This document shows positions 53,902 through 62,613 of a stretch of DNA of 64,000 bases, piece after piece (within the stretch, counting starts at the first letter, position 1; the number at the start of each line of letters is the position of its first letter). The translations under genes and the position numbers were made by a program. The DNA is taken from the NCBI GenBank assembly GCA_028698995.1, contig JAQVVM010000012.1, forward strand, positions 1 to 64,000, in the 5' to 3' direction. The notes below the pieces were generated by a model. It was given only the letters and a program-made list of their open reading frames with translations, made no database searches and was not told the origin of the DNA. The DNA comes from Bacteroidales bacterium (GTDB taxonomy: Bacteria > Bacteroidota > Bacteroidia > Bacteroidales > PXBB01).

Positions 53902-55782
53902 CTATTGTTCATTCTGATCGTACAAATACCTGTTGATAATCTTTAGAAACAAATCTTTAATGATAGGTTTAGAAATAAAATCGGTACTCCCTGCATCAAT
54001 ACATTTGCTTTTATCACTCATCGAGACATGGGCAGAATGTGCAATTATAGGCACTTCCTTATCCGTCAATCTTATTTTTCGGGTTACCTCACAACCATCA
54101 AAATCAGGTAATTTGATGTCCATAAGAATAAGATCAATATCTTTGCGGTGAGAAATGTAATAATCAAGAGCATTGGTGCCATTTTCAGCTATAAAAAGGG
54201 TGGCACCAGTTTTAGAAATAATATAGTTGCACATTTTTATTGCTGCAGGATCATCTTCAACTACAAGAATTTTTTTGCCACTCCAATCATAGCTTGGTGC
54301 ATCTTTGATGCTGATTTTCTTTATAACTGTTTTTGCTCTGGTAAAAGGCAAATGAAAATAAAAAGTGCTTCCTTCTCCTTCAACACTTTGTAATGTGATT
54401 TTTCCATTCATAAGCTCGGCAACACCAGAAGCTATAGCTAATCCCAAACCTGTCCCGCCATAGGGTCGTGTAAGAGAATGGTCAACTTGAGTAAATGGTA
54501 AAAATACATTTTTTGCCTTTTCTTTTGGAATCCCTATGCCACTGTCTTCTACAAAGAATATCAATTTTTTATTAGTTACTGTGTACCCAAATGAAATTTC
54601 TCCATTTTGAGTAAATTTAACAGCATTATCTAATAAATTGGTCAAAACTTGACGAAATCTTGTAGCATCTGATTTTAATATAGCTTCTTTGTCTTCAAGG
54701 GTCTTTTTCAAAATAAGTTGAATGTTTTTCTTGTCGCTCTTAATTTTTTGTTGATAAATTATAAACAAGTCATTCAAAATATCATTAACTGAAAATTTCT
54801 CACTGTTAAGTTCTAAGGTGCCGGATTTTATCTTTGATATATCAAGGACATCATTGACAATATTCAGCAATTGTTTTGCACTGCCATGGACAATTTTACC
54901 GAATTCTGCAAGTTCATCTTTTGAGTAGTAAGGATCTAATAAAAGTTCTGAAAAGCCCATTATGCCGTTTAGTGGTGTGCGTATCTCATGCGACATATTA
55001 GCCAAAAAGGCTGTTTTCAATTCATCAGATTCTTTGGCTTTATGTAATGCTTTACGAAGCCGGGTGTTAACTTTCTGAATTTTTTCGTTCTTAGATTCTA
55101 TCTCTTTTTGATGTTTTAAAAATTGAGACATATCTCTGGCTACAATTACATAGCCCATCATGGGATTGTCGGAACGGGAAAAATTGGATATTTTAAGTGA
55201 AACTGGTATTTTGTTACCGGTAGAGCTGATGAAGTTCGTTAATTTTTGATTTGATTTTGACTCTAATATATTGGAAATGTTTACATCAGGTTCTAAAATC
55301 ATTTTGATATTTTTATCTTTTAATTCCCCTTCTTTATACAAAACAGTTGACCATAATGAAAGATTTGAATAAAGAATATGTCCCTCTTTATCTACCACCA
55401 GCAACATGTCGCCGAGTGAACTGAATACGTCATCAAGATAATAGGTAGTTACAGTTGAGAAATTGAGCTCCTCTCCCAAAAAATTTATACTTGTTACCAG
55501 TGTGTCAAATATCTCATCATTTGTAATATTCAGTTTTTTACTGTAATGATGACGGGCATAATTTAAAAGAAGAGTGTTCACTTTATTTATAAAATGCTCT
55601 ACTTTAATTTTGCTATAGTAATTTGTTTGGAGCTTCTTATTAAGGCTTTTTAATGAGGCGCATATATATTTGTCGTTTTGAAAATTTTCACAAATTTTAT
55701 TAATATCAGTTGAATCTTTTTTTTTAAGTATCAGCTGGATGCCTTCCAATAGATGGGTCAACTCATTCTTATTACTGGACAT
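53902..55782 (-). CDS. Hybrid histidine kinase with PAS and receiver domains
   Basis: 626 residues, no obvious transmembrane segment. Helical N-terminus (1-115), PAS domain (about 120-235), coiled coil (about 230-260), HisKA with HEIRTPLNGIMGFSELL (phospho-His265), HATPase_c (about 375-490; DNAVKF, DSGIGIP, GGTGLGLAIA), then a C-terminal receiver domain (about 504-622; VVEDDPAA, phospho-Asp555 in LILMDIKLPD, final KP). A soluble sensor with internal phosphotransfer but no output domain, so the signal likely passes to another protein. Six bases after the STAS-like gene. Confidence 0.9.
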   Translation of the reverse strand: MSSNKNELTHLLEGIQLILKKKDSTDINKICENFQNDKYICASLKSLNKKLQTNYYSKIKVEHFINKVNTLLLNYARHHYSKKLNITNDEIFDTLVTSINFLGEELNFSTVTTYYLDDVFSSLGDMLLVVDKEGHILYSNLSLWSTVLYKEGELKDKNIKMILEPDVNISNILESKSNQKLTNFISSTGNKIPVSLKISNFSRSDNPMMGYVIVARDMSQFLKHQKEIESKNEKIQKVNTRLRKALHKAKESDELKTAFLANMSHEIRTPLNGIMGFSELLLDPYYSKDELAEFGKIVHGSAKQLLNIVNDVLDISKIKSGTLELNSEKFSVNDILNDLFIIYQQKIKSDKKNIQLILKKTLEDKEAILKSDATRFRQVLTNLLDNAVKFTQNGEISFGYTVTNKKLIFFVEDSGIGIPKEKAKNVFLPFTQVDHSLTRPYGGTGLGLAIASGVAELMNGKITLQSVEGEGSTFYFHLPFTRAKTVIKKISIKDAPSYDWSGKKILVVEDDPAAIKMCNYIISKTGATLFIAENGTNALDYYISHRKDIDLILMDIKLPDFDGCEVTRKIRLTDKEVPIIAHSAHVSMSDKSKCIDAGSTDFISKPIIKDLFLKIINRYLYDQNEQ

Positions 55783-55788
55783 TTGATT

Positions 55789-56160
55789 CTATTTATATTG
55801 TTGAAGCCATGCTAAAGCTTTTTCTTTATTTGAGAATATTTTTGCAGGTGCTGGTGCTCCATATATCGAGTTGAAAAAGGAATAAATAATTCTTTGTGCT
55901 TTTGTAGAAACCAATATAGCAACAGCATTTACACCTGTGCCGGCATCTTCTGCTGCCAATCTTTCCCTAGCTTCACGTGTAATGGATTTAACTTTTCGTA
56001 TGTCAGAAAACATGGGATATTTCTTGTCTTTTAAATATTCGTTTCTTTTATTTATGGCATCATCTATAGTTTTAAAATCTACAAATTCAGTGATAGCTAA
56101 AACATGTAAAATCCCATCAATGAGTTCAAATGAAAATTTGTCATCTGCGTATTTGTCCAT
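55789..56160 (-). CDS. STAS-like small protein, paralog 1
   Basis: 123 residues, alpha/beta, similar to STAS/SpoIIAA-like proteins of Bacteroidota. FELIDGILHVLAI strand pair, KKYPMFSDIRKVKSITREAR, ...AILVSTKAQRI, and a C-terminal ALAWLQQYK. Six bases upstream of the hybrid kinase gene, so co-expressed. Family assignment by fold pattern only. Confidence 0.7.
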   Translation of the reverse strand: MDKYADDKFSFELIDGILHVLAITEFVDFKTIDDAINKRNEYLKDKKYPMFSDIRKVKSITREARERLAAEDAGTGVNAVAILVSTKAQRIIYSFFNSIYGAPAPAKIFSNKEKALAWLQQYK

Positions 56161-56297
56161 ATTATTTAGAATAATTTTATCTAATATTGCAAAGTTATAA
56201 AAAAAAATGGTTGATAAGTATTTGTTTTTACGTTTAATTTTGATAGTGGTTACTTGATTTTTATGATTTTTTTTGAAAATCTTTTAAAAATTCTTTA

Positions 56298-56675
56298 TTA
56301 GAATTTTTTTAACCATTGAAGGGCAATTTCTTTGTCTTTAAAAATTTTAACAGGTACACTGGGTTTATAAATTAAAAGATACATCTGAATTGCAATTTTT
56401 TGAAATTTGCTGCCGTAAATAATTGCTTGTGCTTTTAAGCTTACCAAACCATCATCTTCGGCCATACGCTTGCGTCCTTCTGCACTAATACCTTTCAATA
56501 AGGAAAGATCGGACAAAATAGGGTAGCTTTTATTATCTGCAATTTCAAGCCTTTTTCTTATGCCAAGATCAACATCAGAATATTCCAAAATACAATCAAA
56601 AAAAATAATCTCAATAATATCATCAATTAAACTAATTGAAAATTTATTGCTAATAAAGAAATTTTTGTTATCCAT
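56298..56675 (-). CDS. STAS-like small protein, paralog 2
   Basis: About 125 residues. Clear paralog of the product of 55789-56160: SYPILSDLSLLKGISAEGRK aligns with KYPMFSDIRKVKSITREARE, and the tail VKIFKDKEIALQWLKKF with AKIFSNKEKALAWLQQY. The ATG at 56675 is preferred to an in-frame TTG at 56690. Separated from paralog 1 by 137 bases. Confidence 0.7.
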   Translation of the reverse strand: MDNKNFFISNKFSISLIDDIIEIIFFDCILEYSDVDLGIRKRLEIADNKSYPILSDLSLLKGISAEGRKRMAEDDGLVSLKAQAIIYGSKFQKIAIQMYLLIYKPSVPVKIFKDKEIALQWLKKF

Positions 56676-56734
56676 CAATTTTTTTTTCAAAAATAAAAAA
56701 AAAATTTAATTTTACAGAATTATTTTATTTATAA

Positions 56735-59179
56735 ATGTCTCAAAACGTAAAATTTGATCAACTTTTAAAGCTTATTAATGAGTTTTCCAATATAGGCATA
56801 TCTAAAGGTATATCAAGATTATACACTGAGGACAGCAATTTAGAAGGACGTCAGATTACTGTAAAGAATAAAAAATTTGTGTATTTTGGTTCTTGCAGTT
56901 ACCTTGGTCTTGAATTGGACCAGAGGCTGAAAGAAGCAGCAGTAGAAGCGGTATTAAAATATGGAACCTATTTTTCTTGCTCACGCATTTATGTTTCATG
57001 TGGCAATTATGCTGAGCTTGAAGATCTGCTTGGTAAAATGTATAATGCCCCTATTTTACTTACCACAAACAGTTCTCTTGGCCATCATAGCGTGATGCCC
57101 TTTACAATTGGTGGCAATGATATGGTCGTATATGATCAGCAAGCTCACATAAGTATGCATGAACTTGCCTATAAGTTAAACCATTATGGCACTGGTGTTA
57201 CAGTTTTGAGGCATAACAGACTTGATGAACTGGAAAAAAAAATTGAACAGTATAAATCCAAGTACGATAAAATATGGTATGTAATAGACGGGGTTTATTC
57301 TATGTTTGGAGACCCTGCACCTATTAAGGAAATTATTTCTTTGTTGGATAAGCATAAAAAACTCTGGCTTTATGTTGATGATGCTCATGGAATGAGTTGG
57401 GCAGGTCCGAGTGGTACAGGTTATACTTTAAGCCAGACGAGCTTACATCCAAAAATGGTTATGGGTACATCAATGGCTAAAGGGTTTGGATCTTGCGGTG
57501 GTATTTTCGTTTTTCCCGATGTGGCCATGCGCGATAAAATTAAACAATGGGGAGGACCTCTGGCCTATTCCGGACCTCAGGAACCTGCTACAGTTGCTGC
57601 TGCAATAGCTTCAGCAAAAATCCACTTGAGTGAAGAGATTTATGTATTACAAGAAAAACTTCAAAGGAAAATAGCTCTTTGCAATGAAATTATGACGCAT
57701 TACAAAGTGCCTTTGGTATCAGTCTCTGAATCACCAATTTTTTTTGTTGGTTGTGGCTTACCTAAAGTCGGTTTTAACTTGGTTGAGCGTTTAATGGGTG
57801 CAGGATTTTATACAAATCTCGGTATTTTTCCGGCTGTTCCCGAAACATGTACTGGTGTAAGGTTTACAATGACCAATCACATTACTGAAGAAGATATTGA
57901 CAAGTTAGCAAAAGCTATTGCTTATCATCACCCTAAAGCCCTTGCAGATGAAGGTAGAAGTATGAAGGATGTTTATAACGCTTTTCGAAAATTTACAGAT
58001 TTTGAAAGCCGTTTAGGTCCCGCTGAGAACTTTATCCCATCTGTTAATGAAAATGAAGAGGCCCACAATGACAGTCTTGAACTTGTTCAATATGCTTCGA
58101 TAAAAGAAATTGATAAAAATATGTGGAATTCATTGCTCGGTGATAGAGGCGCATTTGACTATGATAGCTTGTCTCTTTTTGAAGAGGTGTTCTCCGGAAA
58201 TGATGAAATTGAAAACAATTGGAACTTCTTCTATTATATTGTTTATAATGATGGCTTCCCTGTTATAGCCACGTTCTTTACATCTTCAATTTCAAAAGAT
58301 GACATGTTGACATCCAAGAAGATATCTGAAATTATTGAAGAAGTAAGAAAAACTGACCCCTATTATTTAACTTCCAGAGTCATGATGATGGGATGCCCTT
58401 TAACAAATGGCGATCATTTGTATATTGACAGGAAAAGTCCTATCTGGAAGAATGCTATGTATTTACTCGTTAATGCAGTTTGGTATGACAGAGAGAAGGA
58501 AAAAGCTAATGGTCTGTTTTTTAGGGATTTTGAAGATAATGATGAAGAATTACGTTCATTTTTTGGTGGACATGGTTTCTTCAGAGTTGAAACTCTCGAT
58601 AATAATATTGTCTATGATTTAAATAATATCAGCTTTCAGGATTTTATTAATACCAGATTATCAAAAAAGAAACGCAATCAGTTACGCTCTGAAACTTTGC
58701 CGGCAATCGGAGATTTTACATTCAAAGTTCTGAACGATTGTACAGATAAGGACGTTGAAATTTTCTACGACTTGTATAAAAAATTAAAAACAGCAACATT
58801 TGCTTTAAATACTTTCGATTTGCCCCTGAAACTTTTTAGAAAAATTGCTCAATCTCCTTTCTGGGAAATTACGGCACTCGAGCATAATGAATCTAAAAGG
58901 TTTGCATGTGTTACTTTAAGTTTGAGAACTGAAAAAAACATTTGTCCTGTAATTTACGGGGCTGATAAAACCTTTAATCACTTAAGTATTTATAAGAAAA
59001 ATATTTATCACCTTATCGAGCATTGTATTGACCTGAAAATCAAAAATTTATATTTGGGGATTACAGCCAGTGAAGCCAAAAGAAAATTGGGTGCTTTACA
59101 GATAAAACAAATTGCTTATGTTCAAGTTAAAGATAAATATAACAATGACTTAATTGACAGTATGTCGTTTGATAAATAA
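56735..59179 (+). CDS. AOS-type PLP acyltransferase fused to an acyltransferase-like C-terminal domain
   Basis: 814 residues, about twice the usual single-domain length. Residues about 1-405 are an alpha-oxoamine synthase-type PLP enzyme (the family of serine palmitoyltransferase, KBL and AONS): SCSYLGLE, VDDAHGMSWAG (Asp216, His218), GTSMAKGFGSCGG (PLP Lys249). Residues about 440-814 look like a GNAT/FemAB-like acyltransferase domain (SKKKRNQLRSE, VIYGADKTFNHLSIYKKNIYHL). A single continuous frame joins them. By family logic the product could be a 3-oxo-sphingoid or sulfonolipid base that the second domain N-acylates; this is inference. Divergent from paralog 2, with 59 bases between starts. 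Confidence 0.85.
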   Translation: MSQNVKFDQLLKLINEFSNIGISKGISRLYTEDSNLEGRQITVKNKKFVYFGSCSYLGLELDQRLKEAAVEAVLKYGTYFSCSRIYVSCGNYAELEDLLGKMYNAPILLTTNSSLGHHSVMPFTIGGNDMVVYDQQAHISMHELAYKLNHYGTGVTVLRHNRLDELEKKIEQYKSKYDKIWYVIDGVYSMFGDPAPIKEIISLLDKHKKLWLYVDDAHGMSWAGPSGTGYTLSQTSLHPKMVMGTSMAKGFGSCGGIFVFPDVAMRDKIKQWGGPLAYSGPQEPATVAAAIASAKIHLSEEIYVLQEKLQRKIALCNEIMTHYKVPLVSVSESPIFFVGCGLPKVGFNLVERLMGAGFYTNLGIFPAVPETCTGVRFTMTNHITEEDIDKLAKAIAYHHPKALADEGRSMKDVYNAFRKFTDFESRLGPAENFIPSVNENEEAHNDSLELVQYASIKEIDKNMWNSLLGDRGAFDYDSLSLFEEVFSGNDEIENNWNFFYYIVYNDGFPVIATFFTSSISKDDMLTSKKISEIIEEVRKTDPYYLTSRVMMMGCPLTNGDHLYIDRKSPIWKNAMYLLVNAVWYDREKEKANGLFFRDFEDNDEELRSFFGGHGFFRVETLDNNIVYDLNNISFQDFINTRLSKKKRNQLRSETLPAIGDFTFKVLNDCTDKDVEIFYDLYKKLKTATFALNTFDLPLKLFRKIAQSPFWEITALEHNESKRFACVTLSLRTEKNICPVIYGADKTFNHLSIYKKNIYHLIEHCIDLKIKNLYLGITASEAKRKLGALQIKQIAYVQVKDKYNNDLIDSMSFDK

Positions 59180-59208
59180 AATTGGAAATTCGTTCAACCC
59201 AATTAGAA

Positions 59209-59275
59209 AAACACCTTTTGCGTAGTTCGCAAAATTTAAATCTTAATATCATTCATGATATAATCTGAGGTGTTT
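59209..59275. other. Structured element between convergent genes (three-way-junction-like)
   Basis: Outer arms AAACACCT (59209-59216) and AGGTGTTT (59268-59275) enclose two perfect hairpins: TTTTGCG/CGCAAAA (59216-59234, loop TAGTT) and TATCAT/ATGATA (59247-59260, loop TC). No strong T-tract on either side. It could be a bidirectional terminator or a small RNA. The rest of 59180-59407 shows nothing recognisable. Confidence 0.4.
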
Positions 59276-59407
59276 AAAATCATGTGATTAATTTCAAACT
59301 TTCCAGCTTTTGATGTGTTGAAGAATGACGATTTTAGTTTATTCTGAACAGCTGCATTTTACTCGGTTCCTGTTATTTATCTACAGATAAGGAATTTTCA
59401 GAAGAAT

Positions 59408-61183
59408 TTAAAAACAATATTTATTTTCTTCAACCATTTTTTGGGCTATTCTCCTTCTAGCTTCTTTAACATTAACTGCTGGTAAATAAGTAAGATTTTG
59501 AATTGCTTCGGCAAGTTTTTGATAGTCATCTCCTGTAGCAAAAGAGCTTATAGCATCTGGTGCATTTTTCTTAACAGAAAAAACAGCATCCGAAAGTTTT
59601 ACATCAAGCATGTCTTTATAAATAGCAACACTTTCTGAACCTTTTATATTTTCAATTTTACTGATTCTCAATGCCAATGATTCTGTAATGTATAATTCCA
59701 TAATCATATCAGCAATATTGTTCTGTATTTCCTGCTCCTCCGCAATTGATTTAAAGGTTTTTGTAAAACTGTTTAAAACCAAAATAATAATCCTTTTCAG
59801 GTTCTTTATGGCAGAAAATTTTAGCTCATAATAATCACCATTAATAAGAAGTAAGTTTGATTTTAATTCGGACTGTATTTTTTCGGCCTCAAGTGATAAA
59901 TCATAGAGTCCTTTCTTGGCATTTTTGAGAACATTTTCAATAATTAATAGGCGGTTAATTTCATTTGTACCCTCAAAAATCCTGTTTATTCGAGAATCCC
60001 TATATGCGCGCTCAACCTGCATTTCAGCAGAATAACCCATCCCACCATGAATCTGAACTCCTTCGTCTGCGACATAATCAAGCATCTCTGAACCATAAAC
60101 CTTTAAAATGGCATCTTCTACAGCATAATGACTTATTGCTTCAATAGTGGCTCTGCCTTCATTATCCATAGTGCTTTTACATTCTTCCATCAAAATGTCA
60201 ATTTCTCTACTGACTCTGTAAATGGCCGATTCATGTGCAAAAGTTCTAATGGCCATTTCTGCAAGTTTATACTTAATTGCACCAAAGTTTGACAAAAATG
60301 AACCAAATTGTTTGCGTTCATTGGCGTAATTAACGGAATGTCTTATAGTTTCTTTTGATGCTCCAATGACATTGGCCCCTAATTTCATCCTTCCCATATG
60401 TAAGATACTTAAAGCCACCCTAAAACCTTCTCCCCTTTTACCAATAAGGTTTTCAATAGGTACTTTCACATCATTGTAATAAATCTGAGTAGTAGAAGAT
60501 CCTTTGATACCCATTTTAACCTCGTCGGAAGCTATTACTACACCCGGCCATCCCGATTCAACAATAAAAGCGCTTAATATCTTGTCATTATCAATTTTAG
60601 CAAAAACAACCTGTGTGTCGCAAAACCCACCATTGGTAATCCACATTTTTTGGCCGTTAAGTATATAGTGCTTTCCGTCATCACTAAGAACTGCCTTCGT
60701 TTTGCCTGAATTGGCATCACTGCCGGAACCAGGTTCTGTAAGACAATAAGCTCCTAGATATTCACCTGTGGCAAGCTTTTTAACATATTTCTGCCTTTGT
60801 TCATCATTTCCATAATACATGATTGGCAACGTTCCAATGCCGGTATGACACATAAAAGCAACTGAAAATGAATAGGCTGCACCTACTTTTTCTGCTGCAA
60901 GCATCTGGGTAACAAAATTCTGCCCAAAACCACCTAATTCTTCAGGAATTGATATCCCCATCAAGCCAAGTTCTCCTGATTTTTTGAGTATGGACTTCAT
61001 CAATTCCCTGTCCCCTTTATCAATTTTGTCAAGATTTGGATATACCTCTGCTTCTATGAAGGACCTTACAGTTTCTGCAATCATCATTTGCTCTTCATTA
61101 AACTCTTCGGGAATAAAAATGTCTTGTGCATTTATTTCTTTTACTAAAAATTCGCCACTCTTTAATCTGTTTTGAAATGTCAT
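59408..61183 (-). CDS. Acyl-CoA dehydrogenase
   Basis: 591 residues, of the longer VLCAD/ACAD9-like type. FAD-binding and substrate motifs CLTEPGSGSDANSG and MWITNGGFCD, GSSTTQIYYNDV, and the catalytic segment IFEGTNEINRLLI (base within the typical YEGTN-type motif). The last ~190 residues are an extra helical C-terminal domain. Oxidises acyl-CoA to enoyl-CoA, passing electrons to ETF. Stands alone; divergent from the nitronate monooxygenase-like gene. Confidence 0.92.
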   Translation of the reverse strand: MTFQNRLKSGEFLVKEINAQDIFIPEEFNEEQMMIAETVRSFIEAEVYPNLDKIDKGDRELMKSILKKSGELGLMGISIPEELGGFGQNFVTQMLAAEKVGAAYSFSVAFMCHTGIGTLPIMYYGNDEQRQKYVKKLATGEYLGAYCLTEPGSGSDANSGKTKAVLSDDGKHYILNGQKMWITNGGFCDTQVVFAKIDNDKILSAFIVESGWPGVVIASDEVKMGIKGSSTTQIYYNDVKVPIENLIGKRGEGFRVALSILHMGRMKLGANVIGASKETIRHSVNYANERKQFGSFLSNFGAIKYKLAEMAIRTFAHESAIYRVSREIDILMEECKSTMDNEGRATIEAISHYAVEDAILKVYGSEMLDYVADEGVQIHGGMGYSAEMQVERAYRDSRINRIFEGTNEINRLLIIENVLKNAKKGLYDLSLEAEKIQSELKSNLLLINGDYYELKFSAIKNLKRIIILVLNSFTKTFKSIAEEQEIQNNIADMIMELYITESLALRISKIENIKGSESVAIYKDMLDVKLSDAVFSVKKNAPDAISSFATGDDYQKLAEAIQNLTYLPAVNVKEARRRIAQKMVEENKYCF

Positions 61184-61357
61184 ATTATTTCGTTTTATTT
61201 TTTGAGCTGCAAAGTTAATATTTTTTTAAATTATACTCCAAACAACCAAAAACCATAATTTGGTTTAAATGAATGAAAAAATAAATATTTTTCTTTATAG
61301 ACATTTAAATCAGATTGTTTTTATATTTTTGAAAAAATTATTAATAAGTAGTTGTGA

Positions 61358-62446
61358 ATGAAGGAACTTAAAATTGGCGGTTTACAAATTAAAGTTCCTG
61401 TTATTCAAGGGGGTATGGGAGTTGGGATATCACTGTCAGGGCTTGCTGCTGCTGTGGCTAACGAAGGTGGGTTAGGAGTCATTTCTTCGGCAGGACTGGG
61501 GCTTATTCATAATAATTCTTCATTAAATTATTTGGAAGCCAATAATGAAGGTCTGAGAATTGAAATTAGAAAAGCCAGAGCTAAATCTAATGGTATTATT
61601 GGTGTTAATGTTATGGTTGCCATGACAAATTATTCTGAACTTGTTTCTACTGCAATTAGCGAAAATGTAGATATTATTTTTGCAGGCGCAGGTTTGCCTT
61701 TAGATTTACCTTCTTTTATTAAAGAAAACAATCCTGTCAGGTTAGTGCCTATTGTTTCTTCAGGTAGAGCTGCTAAAATTATTTGTCAAAAATGGGACAA
61801 CGCATTCAGCTATATTCCCGATGCTATTGTTGTAGAAGGACCTAAAGCTGGAGGGCATCTTGGATTTAAAACTTCACAGATTGAAGATACTAAATTCTCT
61901 TTAGAATTTTTAGTTTCTGAAGTTTTAAATGAGGTTAAGTTTTTTGAGGATAAATATGGAAAAGAGATTCCTGTTATAGCTGCAGGTGGAATTTATACTG
62001 GGTTTGATATGTTTAATATCATGCAAAAAGGTGCTAAAGGCGTTCAAATGGGCACCCGCTTTGTAACTACTAAAGAATGTGATGCTTCTGATGCTTTTAA
62101 AAACACTTATTTAAAAGCTCAAATCAACGATATAGTTATTATTGAAAGCCCTGTGGGAATGCCCGGAAGAGCTATAAATAATTCGTTCCTCGAAAAAGTT
62201 AAACAAGGCCTTAAAATTCCTCTGAAATGCCCTTTTCATTGTATTAAAACCTGTGACATTGTTGATAGCCCGTATTGCATCATTGCTGCCCTAATTAATT
62301 CTTATAAGGGAAATATGGAAAGCGGTTATGCTTTTGCCGGAGCTAATGCTTATCTTGCTGATAAAATTACTACAGTGAAAGAAATATTTAACGAACTCAT
62401 ATCCGATTTCAAAATTGCATCTTTAAATGCAAATATGCCTATTTAA
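61358..62446 (+). CDS. Nitronate monooxygenase / FabK-like flavoenzyme
   Basis: 362 residues, FMN-binding TIM barrel of the 2-nitropropane dioxygenase family. Motifs PVIQGGMGVGISLSGLA, GVNVMVAM, VEGPKAGGHLGF (active-site His), AAGGIYTGFD and VQMGTRFVTTKE. The C-terminal portion has several Cys (KCPFHCIKTCD, PYCI) that may form a small metal or Cys-rich site, which is unusual relative to standard NMO. Nitronate oxidation or enoyl reduction cannot be decided here. Confidence 0.85.
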   Translation: MKELKIGGLQIKVPVIQGGMGVGISLSGLAAAVANEGGLGVISSAGLGLIHNNSSLNYLEANNEGLRIEIRKARAKSNGIIGVNVMVAMTNYSELVSTAISENVDIIFAGAGLPLDLPSFIKENNPVRLVPIVSSGRAAKIICQKWDNAFSYIPDAIVVEGPKAGGHLGFKTSQIEDTKFSLEFLVSEVLNEVKFFEDKYGKEIPVIAAGGIYTGFDMFNIMQKGAKGVQMGTRFVTTKECDASDAFKNTYLKAQINDIVIIESPVGMPGRAINNSFLEKVKQGLKIPLKCPFHCIKTCDIVDSPYCIIAALINSYKGNMESGYAFAGANAYLADKITTVKEIFNELISDFKIASLNANMPI

Positions 62447-62573
62447 ATCATTTATCAGCGAATCAAGTACTGATTGTCTTTAGATGATTCTTTTACAAAA
62501 TGTATTTCTATTGAATTATTAAAGATATTTCTAAAAAGATAAACCTAAATTATCACAATTAAAATTATAATTA

Positions 62574-62581
62574 TAATTTTG
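62574..62581 (+). promoter_or_regulatory. -7 element TAATTTTG before secA
   Basis: TAnnTTTG 32 bases before the secA start. Confidence 0.4.
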
Positions 62582-62613
62582 TCAAATTGTATTAATTTGA
62601 AAGAAAAAATATT

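Noticed and set aside
56298-56675. Pseudogene copy of the neighbouring STAS-like gene
   Set aside because: The frame is intact over the full domain and differences are spread as in a functional paralog.
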